Source: Bacillus litorisediminis (lineage in GTDB: Bacteria; Bacillota; Bacilli; Bacillales; JC228). Taken from it: DNA of 51,333 nucleotides. This document shows, piece by piece, positions 15,819-23,794 of this stretch (positions are counted from its first letter, which is position 1; each line of letters starts with the position of its first letter). The stretch is from positions 1 to 51,333 of the forward strand of contig NZ_JAKZKT010000033.1 in the NCBI RefSeq assembly GCF_022808645.1, written 5' to 3'. Position numbers and translations under genes: made by a program. The notes beneath the pieces are model-generated. The model searched no databases. It saw nothing but the letters and a program-made list of their open reading frames with translations, and was not told the DNA's origin.

Positions 15819-17207
15819 ATGAATAAAACATATGATATCGCTGTGATTGGCGGTGGACCCGGAGGCTATGCAGCAGCTATTCAAGCAGCAAAACATGGTA
15901 AAAAGGTTGCCATAGTGGAGGCTGAGTATTTAGGCGGAACCTGTTTGAATCGGGGCTGCATTCCTTCTAAGACACTATTAAAACATGCTGAAATTATTGA
16001 TTCAATTGTAAAAGCAAAATCTTGGGGAATAGAAACTGGAGAACTTACTTTTTCATTTGAAAAAATGAAGAAGCGTAAAGATGATGTCATCCAACGTTTG
16101 CGGAATGGAATTGCCCTTTTAATGAAAAAAGGAAAGATTGATGTATATAACGGATTTGGATTTCTCGAAGCAGGCAACCAAATCAAGGTACTTCAAGAAG
16201 AAAAAGAGGAATGGCTTCAAGCCGAAAAAGTAATTTTGGCAACAGGATCTGTTCCGGTTATTCCGCCGATTCCAGGATTAAATCAAGTACAATTTGATAC
16301 AAGTGATTCCATCTTTGATCTTCTGCAGATCCCTGAGTCCATTGTTATTGTTGGCGGGGGCGTGATTGGTGTCGAGTTTGCCTGTATTTTCGCAAGTTTG
16401 AATACAAAAGTGACGATTATTGAAATGTCTGACCGACTGGTTCCAAATGAAGATATAGAGGCATCCAAGCTTCTTGAAAAAGTTTTAAAGAAAAAAGGTG
16501 TACAAATATTAGTAAGCACAAAGGTTAACAAAGTGAATAAGGCTGAGGATAAAAATGCTGTGACCTGTATCGTTAAAGATGGGGAAGAAGTGGTTATTGA
16601 AGCAGAATCACTCCTGATCTGTGTAGGACGAAAGCCTAATCTATCAGCCGTCACAAAAATACAATTGGAGATGAATGGTCCATTTATCAAAGTAAACGAG
16701 CAAATGGAAACAAGTTTGCCAAATATCTATGCCGTTGGAGATGTTGTCGGGGGTTATCAGTTAGCCCATGTGGCGAGTGCTGAAGGAATTGTAGCAGCTA
16801 ATAATGCTGCAGGTGAAGCTGACAAAATCGATTACAAGGTCGTCCCAAGATGTATTTATACGCTGCCAGAAATCGCAAGTGTCGGTATGACTGAGTCAGA
16901 AGCACTCCAAAAAGGCTTTTCAGTTCGAACCGAAAAATTTGATTATGTCGGCAGCGGCAAAGCTTTAGCTCTTGGTGAAACAGAAGGATTTACAAAGATT
17001 GTATATGAAGAAAAATACGGTGAAATCATTGGGGTTACTATGGTTGGCCCACATGTAACGGAAATGATTTCTGAAGCCTCTGCCTTTATGTTTTTAGAAG
17101 GTACGATCGATGAAGCGGCAAAAATGATCCACCCGCATCCAACCGTTTCAGAAACATTTTTTGAGGCAGCGTTGAGTGCAAGAAATAGATTAAAACAAAG
17201 GTTATAA
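15819..17207 (+). CDS. acoL: Dihydrolipoamide dehydrogenase E3
   Basis: This 462-residue flavoprotein has the FAD-binding G-G-G-P-G-G-Y (residues 11-17), the redox-active cysteines C42/C47 in G-G-T-C-L-N-R-G-C-I-P, a second nucleotide-binding G-G-G-V-I-G-V-E-F for NAD, the A-V-G-D-V segment, and the catalytic H-P-H-P-T-V-S-E pair near the C-terminus. It reoxidises dihydrolipoamide on E2 and produces NADH. It is the last gene of the operon. Genomes usually carry other E3 genes, so this copy is probably dedicated to the complex. Confidence 0.92.
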   Translation: MNKTYDIAVIGGGPGGYAAAIQAAKHGKKVAIVEAEYLGGTCLNRGCIPSKTLLKHAEIIDSIVKAKSWGIETGELTFSFEKMKKRKDDVIQRLRNGIALLMKKGKIDVYNGFGFLEAGNQIKVLQEEKEEWLQAEKVILATGSVPVIPPIPGLNQVQFDTSDSIFDLLQIPESIVIVGGGVIGVEFACIFASLNTKVTIIEMSDRLVPNEDIEASKLLEKVLKKKGVQILVSTKVNKVNKAEDKNAVTCIVKDGEEVVIEAESLLICVGRKPNLSAVTKIQLEMNGPFIKVNEQMETSLPNIYAVGDVVGGYQLAHVASAEGIVAANNAAGEADKIDYKVVPRCIYTLPEIASVGMTESEALQKGFSVRTEKFDYVGSGKALALGETEGFTKIVYEEKYGEIIGVTMVGPHVTEMISEASAFMFLEGTIDEAAKMIHPHPTVSETFFEAALSARNRLKQRL

Positions 17208-17220
17208 AAGAGATCTATAA

Positions 17221-17258
17221 AAGTGTTAGAACAAAGGATATTGTTCTAGCACTTTTTT
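17221..17258 (+). terminator. Rho-independent terminator of the acoABCL-like operon
   Basis: AAGTGTTAGAACAA (17221-17234) pairs with TTGTTCTAGCACTT (17241-17254), and a T run follows. Confidence 0.9.
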
Positions 17259-17327
17259 AAACAATTAAAGTGGTTTTTGAGTCCAATGTTGAACAAAAAT
17301 GAACACTAAGGCCGTAAAAAAATTGGA

Positions 17328-17343
17328 ATGAAAACGATTACAA
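17328..17343 (+). promoter_or_regulatory. Perfect CcpA cre box at the promoter of the PRD regulator gene
   Basis: ATGAAAACGATTACAA matches WTGNNARCGNWWWCAW at all 16 positions. It overlaps the -35 region of the presumed promoter (TATAAT at 17362-17367), predicting direct repression by CcpA when preferred sugars are present. Confidence 0.8.
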
Positions 17344-17390
17344 AAGCGCAAAAACACCTATTATAATCAAACTATAAGGAGGTTTTACTT

Positions 17391-19433
17391 ATGTTCCTTG
17401 ATGACAGGAGTGTCAATTTGCTGCAGGAACTGATCAAAAATCCCCAAATAAAAAATAAGGAACTGGAACATAAATTTCAACTTAGCCGAAGACAAATTAC
17501 ATACTCGATTGAAAAGATTAATGACTGGCTGAAATCCAATCAGCTTGATCCAATTACAAAAAGTAAAAATGGTTACTTTATCATTGATAAAAAAGTTTTT
17601 GATTATTTTTCAGAGGGTGACTCTGACGATGTAGAAGAATATTTACCAACTGAAAAGGAAAGAGCCCTATTAATCATTTTATATTTACTTGGAAAAAAAG
17701 AGGCAATCTCCCTTTTTCATATTATCGATCTCTTAAATGTGAGCAGAAATACTGGGATTAGCGATATTAAAGAAGCTGAAGAATTGGTAAAACAATATTC
17801 TCTTTCCATTATTTATACACGCCAGGATGGTTATAATATCGTCGGTGATGAATTACAAATTCGCAGACTTTTGATTGAAGTTGTAAAATCGGTATTAAAT
17901 TTTTATAAGGGTTATAGGTATTTCGAGAAATTTTTACAATTAGACATATCGGAAACAACGGAGAAAATAAAACATATCGAAAAATATCTGAATATTCACT
18001 TAACTGATGAAAGCTATGAGAGTCTTCCTTATATTATAGAACTCATTTTTCAAAGAATTGAACAAGGGAATCTCCTCAATGCACATTTTAATATTTATCT
18101 GGATGAATTAGCAGATACCGAAGAATATGCGGCTTCTGAGATGTTATTGAAAGAAGGTCAGGATTTGCCTGTCACAGAGAGGATTTGGCTTACGCTTCAA
18201 CTTCTTACTTCAAATGTGCGTTCCGCTGATCTATTAACTGACGAAATAATTCAAGATTTAAAGTCTGCTATTAAAGAGATGATAAATTGTTTTGAACAAA
18301 AATCATGCATCTTTATTGCTGATAAAGAAGAAATCCTGGAAAAATTGATGCTTCATATGCGTCCTGCCTACTATAGGATTAAATATCATTTAACATTAAA
18401 AAATCATTTTCCTGAAAAAATAATTGAAGAATATAGAGAATTGAATGAAATCGTAGCGGCCTCCATTTATCCGCTCGAGAATTTAATTGGTGAGAAACTT
18501 CCTCCAAGTGAGATTGCTTTTATAACGATGTTTATAGCGGGTCAACTGATCAAACAAGGCGAGCAATTAAATAGGAAGAAACGTGCAATAGTAGTTTGTT
18601 CTAATGGTCTTTCGATTTCAAAAATAATGATTCATACTCTTAACGAAATATTTCCAGAATTTTATTTTGCTGACAGCCTCTCCTTAAGACAGTTTCAAAG
18701 TTATCAACAAGAATACGATATCGTTTTTAGCACCATTCCAGTACAGACGAAAAAGCCTGTTTTTTTAGTAAATCCGCTGATGACAATAAGTGAAAAAGAT
18801 GGACTGAGAAGGCAGGTCATTAACAAGATAGATAAAAAAAGTTTTACAAACATCAATATTAATAGACTCGTGGAGACGATAAAGGAACATGCAATCATAA
18901 CAGATGAGGTTGCATTGTTAACCTCATTATCCAAACTGTTTCAAGTGGTTCAAAGAAAAGATAATAAAGACATTGCAAAAAATGTGCCCTATGGTTTGAA
19001 GCAATTTTTACCGTATGAATTTATTCAATTAAAAGAAAGCGTTGACACCTGGGAAGAAGCAATTATCCTGGCATGTCAGCCGCTATTAGAAAGAAACATC
19101 ATTAAACCATCGTATGTGAACACCTTAATAGAAGAAAATGATCGTCAACATTTATATAGTTTCTTAGGGAAGAATATGGCCATTCCCCATGCATCTCCTG
19201 AAAAGGGAGTGCTGGCAGATGCTTTTGCAATGCTTATCCTGAAAAAACCAATCTCATTTAAGAACGGGCATAAGGTTTCCATTATCACACCATTAGCCAT
19301 TTATAATCAAAACCGTCATTTAAAGGCACTTTCACAATTAGTAGAGCTTGCGGAAGATGAGGAAAGAATCTCCAAAATTATAGATTCAAAGGATGTGTCT
19401 GAAGCATGGTTAATTATAAATGAAGCAAGCTAG
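17391..19433 (+). CDS. PRD-containing transcriptional regulator with EIIB- and EIIA-like domains (BglG/MtlR type)
   Basis: This 680-residue regulator has an N-terminal HTH (S-R-R-Q-I-T-Y-S-I near residue 35), a second wHTH, and two PTS regulation domains in the middle. A GatB-like EIIB domain (I-V-V-C-S-N-G-L-S-I-S near 405) and a C-terminal EIIA-like domain (M-A-I-P-H-A-S near 600) follow. Such proteins activate PTS operons when the cognate substrate is present, through phosphorylation on these domains. The next gene, 11 bp downstream, is the IIA of a galactitol-type PTS, so that system is the likely target. The promoter carries a perfect cre box. Substrate unknown. Confidence 0.88.
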   Translation: MFLDDRSVNLLQELIKNPQIKNKELEHKFQLSRRQITYSIEKINDWLKSNQLDPITKSKNGYFIIDKKVFDYFSEGDSDDVEEYLPTEKERALLIILYLLGKKEAISLFHIIDLLNVSRNTGISDIKEAEELVKQYSLSIIYTRQDGYNIVGDELQIRRLLIEVVKSVLNFYKGYRYFEKFLQLDISETTEKIKHIEKYLNIHLTDESYESLPYIIELIFQRIEQGNLLNAHFNIYLDELADTEEYAASEMLLKEGQDLPVTERIWLTLQLLTSNVRSADLLTDEIIQDLKSAIKEMINCFEQKSCIFIADKEEILEKLMLHMRPAYYRIKYHLTLKNHFPEKIIEEYRELNEIVAASIYPLENLIGEKLPPSEIAFITMFIAGQLIKQGEQLNRKKRAIVVCSNGLSISKIMIHTLNEIFPEFYFADSLSLRQFQSYQQEYDIVFSTIPVQTKKPVFLVNPLMTISEKDGLRRQVINKIDKKSFTNININRLVETIKEHAIITDEVALLTSLSKLFQVVQRKDNKDIAKNVPYGLKQFLPYEFIQLKESVDTWEEAIILACQPLLERNIIKPSYVNTLIEENDRQHLYSFLGKNMAIPHASPEKGVLADAFAMLILKKPISFKNGHKVSIITPLAIYNQNRHLKALSQLVELAEDEERISKIIDSKDVSEAWLIINEAS

Positions 19434-19444
19434 GAGGAAAGCAG

Positions 19445-19900
19445 ATGTTTTTTGATAGAAAAATAACCTTTTTTAATCTAGAGGTCGCTGATCAGATGGA
19501 GGCCTTAAAAACGATGGCTAATAAATTATATGAAGCAGATCTGGTAAAATCCTCATTCCAAACAGGGATTTTAGAAAGAGAAAAGGCATTCCCAACGGGA
19601 CTCTTTGCTATTCCATACGGTATTGCCATTCCCCATACCGATGCTAATAAAGTCAAAGTCCCGCAAATTGCTTTTGCTTCTTTAAAAAATCCGGTCAGAT
19701 TTAAACAAATGGGGAATCACACCAATGATGTAGATGTTTCTTTAATTTTTATGCTCGCATTAAAAAAAGCTGAAGATCAATTGAACATGCTGCAGAAATT
19801 AATGGATATTTTTCAAGATCCAAAATTACTAGCAGAATTTGCTCATTGTCAGAATCAGCAAAACTTTGATGAGTTATTAAATAGAATTGGCTTGGAATAA
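19445..19900 (+). CDS. gatA: PTS galactitol-type (fructose/mannitol superfamily) subunit IIA
   Basis: This 151-residue IIA has the phosphorylation-site His64 in G-I-A-I-P-H-T-D-A, and E44-x-E-K-A-F-P-T-G before it, typical of the GatA subgroup. It takes phosphate from HPr and hands it to GatB (22130). It is translationally linked to the regulator gene. A 154-bp gap with a TATAAT (19944-19949) separates it from gatC, so a second promoter there is possible. Confidence 0.88.
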   Translation: MFFDRKITFFNLEVADQMEALKTMANKLYEADLVKSSFQTGILEREKAFPTGLFAIPYGIAIPHTDANKVKVPQIAFASLKNPVRFKQMGNHTNDVDVSLIFMLALKKAEDQLNMLQKLMDIFQDPKLLAEFAHCQNQQNFDELLNRIGLE

Positions 19901-20054
19901 CGCTTATTCAATGATCTTAATCGGACTGAATTGTCAGGTTAAATATAATCGCTTTTTAGGGGAAAAGTATCTGTTTTTGAGGGGAGTGAGGATAAAGGGG
20001 ATTGTTTAGCATGAAATTATTCAATTTGTTTTAAAAATTAGGAGGGGACATTCT
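19901..20054 (+). promoter_or_regulatory. Gap before gatC with possible activator-dependent promoter
   Basis: TATAAT at 19944-19949 lacks a good -35 (TCGGAC at 17-bp spacing), which suits a promoter needing the PRD activator encoded upstream. A TTGTCA at 19931-19936 may be part of an activator site. No hairpin terminator is seen, so read-through from gatA is also possible. No ACAAATG box occurs here. Confidence 0.35.
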
Positions 20055-21413
20055 ATGTCGGTTTTACAATGGTTTGTAGATCTTGGAGCAAGTGTTATGC
20101 TGCCAATCTTATTGTTTATTTTTGGAATCGTTCTAGGCACAAAACCAGGAAAAGCATTTAAAGCGGGTTTAACTGTTGGAATCGGATTTGTTGGGTTGAA
20201 CCTTGTAATCGGATTATTGACAAGCAGCCTTGGACCGGCAGCCAAAGCAATGGTTGACAATTTTGGCTTTCAATTAGGCACTATTGATGTGGGGTGGCCA
20301 GCAGCTGCTGCTATCTCATATGGAACAGCATTAGGAAGCTTAGCTATTCCATTAGGTATTGGCATTAATATTGTACTGCTAATTGCAGGTCTTACTAGAA
20401 CGTTGGACGTTGATATTTGGGATTATTGGCATTGTGCATTTACTGGCTCTCTTGTATACGCATTAACAGGAAACTTCGCTTTAGGCTTGTATACGATTGC
20501 TGTTCATTTAATTGTGATTTTCTTTTTGGGCGATTTAATTGCAAACGATATTAGTAAATTCTATGGATTTCGGAATATTACGTTTCCGCATGGGGCATCT
20601 GCACCGTCATACCTTGTAGCAAAACCGCTAAACTGGGTGTTTGACCGGATTCCTGGCTTTAATAAATTAGAAGCTAATCCTGAAACAATCCAAAAGAAAA
20701 TCGGAATATTCGGTGATTCAACCGTTATGGGTGTTTTAATTGGGATCGTGATTGGATTCTTAGCCGGCTATAATGTACAAGAAATTTTACAGCTTGCTGT
20801 ACAAACGGGTGCTGTCATGATGTTAATGCCTAGAATGGTCTCGCTGCTTATGGAAGGGCTTTCACCGATTTCTGAAGCTGCAAGTGAATTTGTAAGGAAA
20901 AGAATGCCTGGCCGAGACCTATATATTGGAATGGACAGTGCTTTATCTGTAGGTCACCCGGCAGTGTTATCGGCGTCCTTAATTATTGTACCGATCACTT
21001 TGTTTTTAGCTGTCATTTTGCCAGGAAATAAAGTTTTGCCGTTCGGTGACTTAGCGACAATTCCTTTCCTGGTATGTTTAATGACACCGGTGTTTAGAGG
21101 AAACATTGTACGTACTGTAGTAGCTGGAACCATATATATGGCAGTAGGTTTGTTAATCGCTACTTGGGCTGCTCCTTTAATTACAGATGCAGCTTTAGCT
21201 GCCAAATTTGATATGGGTGGAAACACAAGTATTTCTGCACTTGTTGATGGTGCTGTATGGACAACTTTTATCTTTGTTGGTTTGGCAAAGGCTATTAGTT
21301 GGCTAGGTATTACTTTAATTGGTCTCGTAGCTATTGGGGGATTAATCTACTTGAACAAAATCAAACCAAAACGTGAAGCGAAGCTAGATGAAAATAATAG
21401 TGTGAATTTATAA
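20055..21413 (+). CDS. gatC: PTS galactitol-type transporter subunit IIC
   Basis: This 452-residue membrane protein has many hydrophobic segments and starts with the GatC-like pattern V-D-L-G-A-S-V-M-L-P-I followed by G-T-K-P-G-K-A-F-K-A-G. It matches galactitol-family IIC, which transports hexitols, pentitols or ketoses. The family is known to cover galactitol, arabitol, ribitol and others, so the name does not fix the sugar. The ATG follows AGGAGGGG. The next gene is 33 bp downstream. Confidence 0.9.
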   Translation: MSVLQWFVDLGASVMLPILLFIFGIVLGTKPGKAFKAGLTVGIGFVGLNLVIGLLTSSLGPAAKAMVDNFGFQLGTIDVGWPAAAAISYGTALGSLAIPLGIGINIVLLIAGLTRTLDVDIWDYWHCAFTGSLVYALTGNFALGLYTIAVHLIVIFFLGDLIANDISKFYGFRNITFPHGASAPSYLVAKPLNWVFDRIPGFNKLEANPETIQKKIGIFGDSTVMGVLIGIVIGFLAGYNVQEILQLAVQTGAVMMLMPRMVSLLMEGLSPISEAASEFVRKRMPGRDLYIGMDSALSVGHPAVLSASLIIVPITLFLAVILPGNKVLPFGDLATIPFLVCLMTPVFRGNIVRTVVAGTIYMAVGLLIATWAAPLITDAALAAKFDMGGNTSISALVDGAVWTTFIFVGLAKAISWLGITLIGLVAIGGLIYLNKIKPKREAKLDENNSVNL

Positions 21414-21446
21414 AGATAAGAAATCTAAGATAGAAGGTGAATCTCT

Positions 21447-22124
21447 ATGTTAGAGGATTTAAAGAAATTGGTGTGTAAGGCCAACAAGTCATTAAAAGAG
21501 TTGAATCTCGTAAAATGGACGAGTGGCAATGTGAGCTATCGGGACCCAGAAAGTAATAAAGTGATTATTAAGCCAAGCGGCGTTCATTTTGATGAATTAA
21601 AACCAGAGGATATGGTTGTTGTTGATTTGGATGGAAATATTATAGAAGGTCATTTAAAACCATCCGTTGACACAGCGAGTCATTTATATGTCTATCGAAA
21701 TCGAGACGATATTCATAGTGTTGTTCATACTCATTCACCATTTGCAACTAGTTTTGCGATTCGGGGCAAGGATATTCCATCCTACACAACAACCGCTGCC
21801 AATATGTTTAAAGATTATGTCCCATGTTCGGATTTTGCAGCTATAGGCGAAGAAGAAATAGGGAAACAAATTGTGGACCTTATTGGAACATCACCTGCAG
21901 TGCTGCTCCGAAATCATGGAGTTTTCACAGTGGGGACAGATGTGGAACAAGCATTAAAGGCAGCTGTCATATTAGAGGAGACAGCAGAGTATGCCCATTA
22001 TGCCACTTTGCATGAGCCAGACATTATGCCTCTGAGCAAGGATATTATTGCACAATGCAATCATTTTTATAAAACATCATATGGTCAAACTGAAAAGAAA
22101 ACCAAACTATTTAATAAAGGGTGA
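21447..22124 (+). CDS. Class II aldolase/L-ribulose-5-phosphate 4-epimerase family protein
   Basis: This 225-residue protein belongs to the AraD/FucA fold. Three zinc-binding histidines are visible: His94 and His96 (V-V-H-T-H-S) and His157 (R-N-H-G-V). At the residue that separates the two activities it has Asp75 (K-P-S-V-D-T), as in E. coli AraD Asp76, while the fuculose-phosphate aldolase has Glu. A C-terminal Tyr212 in Y-G-Q matches the AraD tail. However, the AraD residue Asp120 is replaced by Asn119, and the P-C-S-D-F-A-A-I-G stretch is FucA-like. It could be a 4-epimerase for a ketopentose 5-phosphate or an aldolase for a ketose 1-phosphate. It lies between gatC and gatB, so it acts on the product of that PTS. 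Confidence 0.82.
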   Translation: MLEDLKKLVCKANKSLKELNLVKWTSGNVSYRDPESNKVIIKPSGVHFDELKPEDMVVVDLDGNIIEGHLKPSVDTASHLYVYRNRDDIHSVVHTHSPFATSFAIRGKDIPSYTTTAANMFKDYVPCSDFAAIGEEEIGKQIVDLIGTSPAVLLRNHGVFTVGTDVEQALKAAVILEETAEYAHYATLHEPDIMPLSKDIIAQCNHFYKTSYGQTEKKTKLFNKG

Positions 22125-22129
22125 AGATC

Positions 22130-22414
22130 ATGAAAAAATTATTAATTATGTGTGGAACAGGTATTGCAACATCAACGGTCGTAACTGGAAAAGTGAAAAC
22201 ATGGCTGGCGGAAAATGGTTTAGAAAATCAAGTGCAATTATACCAGTCAAAAATAAGTGAAGAGCTAAGCCGAATTGATGATTATGATATTGTGGTTTCA
22301 ACAACACTTGTACCAGAAAATATTAAGAGCAAAGTCATTGATGGCGTACCTCTGTTAACTGGAATCGGTAAAGAGGAAATGTTTGAAAAGATTAAACAAC
22401 AAATTCTCGCTTAA
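22130..22414 (+). CDS. gatB: PTS galactitol-type subunit IIB
   Basis: This 94-residue IIB has the phosphocysteine at position 8 (L-I-M-C-G-T-G-I-A-T-S) near the N-terminus. The P-loop-like C-G-T-G-x-A-T-S motif is the hallmark of GatB. The frame extends to a GTG at 22121, but the ATG at 22130 has AAAGGG at good distance. The gene follows the aldolase-family gene by 5 bp and ends the operon at a hairpin. Confidence 0.9.
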   Translation: MKKLLIMCGTGIATSTVVTGKVKTWLAENGLENQVQLYQSKISEELSRIDDYDIVVSTTLVPENIKSKVIDGVPLLTGIGKEEMFEKIKQQILA

Positions 22415-22425
22415 CTAGTCTAAGA

Positions 22426-22468
22426 GCTTGCAGCCACAATTAAACATTTGTGTCTGCAGGCTTTTTTG
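22426..22468 (+). terminator. Rho-independent terminator after gatB
   Basis: AGCTTGCAG...ACAA (22426-22440) pairs with TTGTGT-CTGCAGGCT (22449-22462), followed by TTTTTT. One small internal mismatch is present. Confidence 0.85.
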
Positions 22469-22627
22469 CGGGAACAGAAGATGGATCATAATGTACCTAT
22501 TTTTAAGATGCCCATTAAAAAAGTAAGCGGGAAGCCACAAGGACTTAGGGTTAGTGGACTTATTTTATAATAATGCTTTAGGCTTAACATAGTGAGACTT
22601 TATTTTTTCGAACCTTTTCATTATTGC

Positions 22628-22633
22628 TATAAT
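22628..22633 (+). promoter_or_regulatory. Likely -10 box of sorC copy 2
   Basis: TATAAT 29 bp before the start codon, with only a T-rich stretch in place of a -35. No ACAAATG box is present in this leader. Confidence 0.35.
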
Positions 22634-22662
22634 AAAAAGAGATAAACTCACGAGGTGAATCC

Positions 22663-23610
22663 ATGTTAAGCTGGGAAGAAAGAAGACAATTAGTGAAGAC
22701 GGCTAATTTATACTATATTGAAGGTCTGACACAGGAACAGATTGCCAAAAAAGTGGGTGTGTCGAGACCTATTATATCTAAGCAGCTTCAAAAGGCAAAG
22801 GAATATGGAATTGTGGAAATCTTTATTAAAGATGAGAGCTTACATACAGTAGAACTTGAAAAGCAACTAAGTGACAGATTTAACTTAAAAGATGCAGTTG
22901 TGGTACCGACAGCCAGCTCATCATCAGAGTTAAGCAAAAAGGCTGTTGGCCAAGCAGCTGCACACTATGTTTCAAAAAAATTAAAGAATGTAAAAAAAGT
23001 TGGAATCAGCTGGGGAACTACATTAGCTCAATTTGTTAAGGAATATCCTTATGAAAGAAATGAAAAAATAAAGATAGTTCCTTTAGTCGGAGGGATGGGC
23101 AGCCAGGAAGTTGATATCCATGCTAATCAGTTAGCCTATGAATTAGCCAAAAAAATGCATGGATCTTGTTCCTATTTATATGTTCCTGCCGTGATTGAAT
23201 CTGAAGAATTAAAAGATCGCTTAGTAAATATGACCGACGTGAAAGATGTTTTGGATGAGGCCAAAACAGTTGATATCGCCCTAGTTGGAATTGGTAATCC
23301 CTATCAGGAAAACTCAATATTAAAGGCGGTAGGATATCTGAAGGAAAAAGATATCGAAGAGTTTCGAAAAGTTGGAGCTGTAGGCGATATATCCTCACGT
23401 TTTATTGACGCAAATGGCCAGCCCATTCATCATAAAATAAATGAAAAGGTCATCGGTATCACCCTTGATGAACTAAAAAAGATTAAAACGGTAATTGGAG
23501 TCGTCGAGGGTATAGGCAAAAAAGAAAGTATTCTAGGGGCGCTTAAAGGAAATTACTTAGATGTCCTTATTATCGATGAACCCACAGCAACTGCCATTTT
23601 AAACTTATAA
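22663..23610 (+). CDS. SorC-family sugar-binding transcriptional regulator (copy 2)
   Basis: This 315-residue paralogue of the regulator at 9270 has the same layout: HTH at about residues 15-50 (recognition helix around V-S-R-P-I-I-S-K-Q-L) and a sugar-phosphate-binding C-terminal domain with G-I-S-W-G-T-T-L, V-P-L-V-G-G-M-G and L-I-I-D-E-P-T-A. The recognition helices of the two differ at several positions, so they may not share all sites. It stands between the gat operon and the zinc-ribbon gene whose promoter has a 19-bp ACAAATG pair. Either SorC protein could bind the boxes; sequence alone does not decide. Confidence 0.88.
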   Translation: MLSWEERRQLVKTANLYYIEGLTQEQIAKKVGVSRPIISKQLQKAKEYGIVEIFIKDESLHTVELEKQLSDRFNLKDAVVVPTASSSSELSKKAVGQAAAHYVSKKLKNVKKVGISWGTTLAQFVKEYPYERNEKIKIVPLVGGMGSQEVDIHANQLAYELAKKMHGSCSYLYVPAVIESEELKDRLVNMTDVKDVLDEAKTVDIALVGIGNPYQENSILKAVGYLKEKDIEEFRKVGAVGDISSRFIDANGQPIHHKINEKVIGITLDELKKIKTVIGVVEGIGKKESILGALKGNYLDVLIIDEPTATAILNL

Positions 23611-23661
23611 AATTTTTCTGAATTGCCCAAAATTTCGGTGGAGTCTTTGCGCTGTTTTGTG

Positions 23662-23667
23662 TATAAT
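23662..23667 (+). promoter_or_regulatory. -10 box of the zinc-ribbon protein gene
   Basis: A perfect TATAAT; the -35 at 17-bp spacing (TGGAGT) is poor. The paired ACAAATG boxes begin 9 bp after it. Confidence 0.5.
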
Positions 23668-23676
23668 ATAATAATT

Positions 23677-23703
23677 ACAAATGTCACTTCTTATTACAAA
23701 TGG
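23677..23703 (+). promoter_or_regulatory. Paired ACAAATG operator, copy D
   Basis: ACAAATGT at 23677-23684 and ACAAATGG at 23696-23703, exactly 19 bp apart, just downstream of TATAAT. This is the fourth copy of the arrangement seen at 7003, 10346 and 12443 and joins the downstream small gene to the same regulon. Confidence 0.7.
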
Positions 23704-23794
23704 AAAAAATAGCGAAGTTGAAATACTTTCCTGTTTTACTGAAATAGTAAGTTTAATCTTTTACAAGTTTGAATATTAGTAAGGAGTGAATGTC

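Noticed and set aside
12489-17207. Plain acetoin dehydrogenase operon (acoABCL) for acetoin use
   Set aside because: The four proteins fit this family, but there is no AcoR-type activator or Sigma-54 (-24/-12) promoter, and the operator is shared with a polyol PTS and an oxidoreductase. I therefore keep the family name but not acetoin as the sure substrate.
22541-22562. Two GGACTTA copies upstream of sorC copy 2 as a third short repeat array
   Set aside because: Only two copies 15 bp apart, with no further units; not enough for a repeat call.
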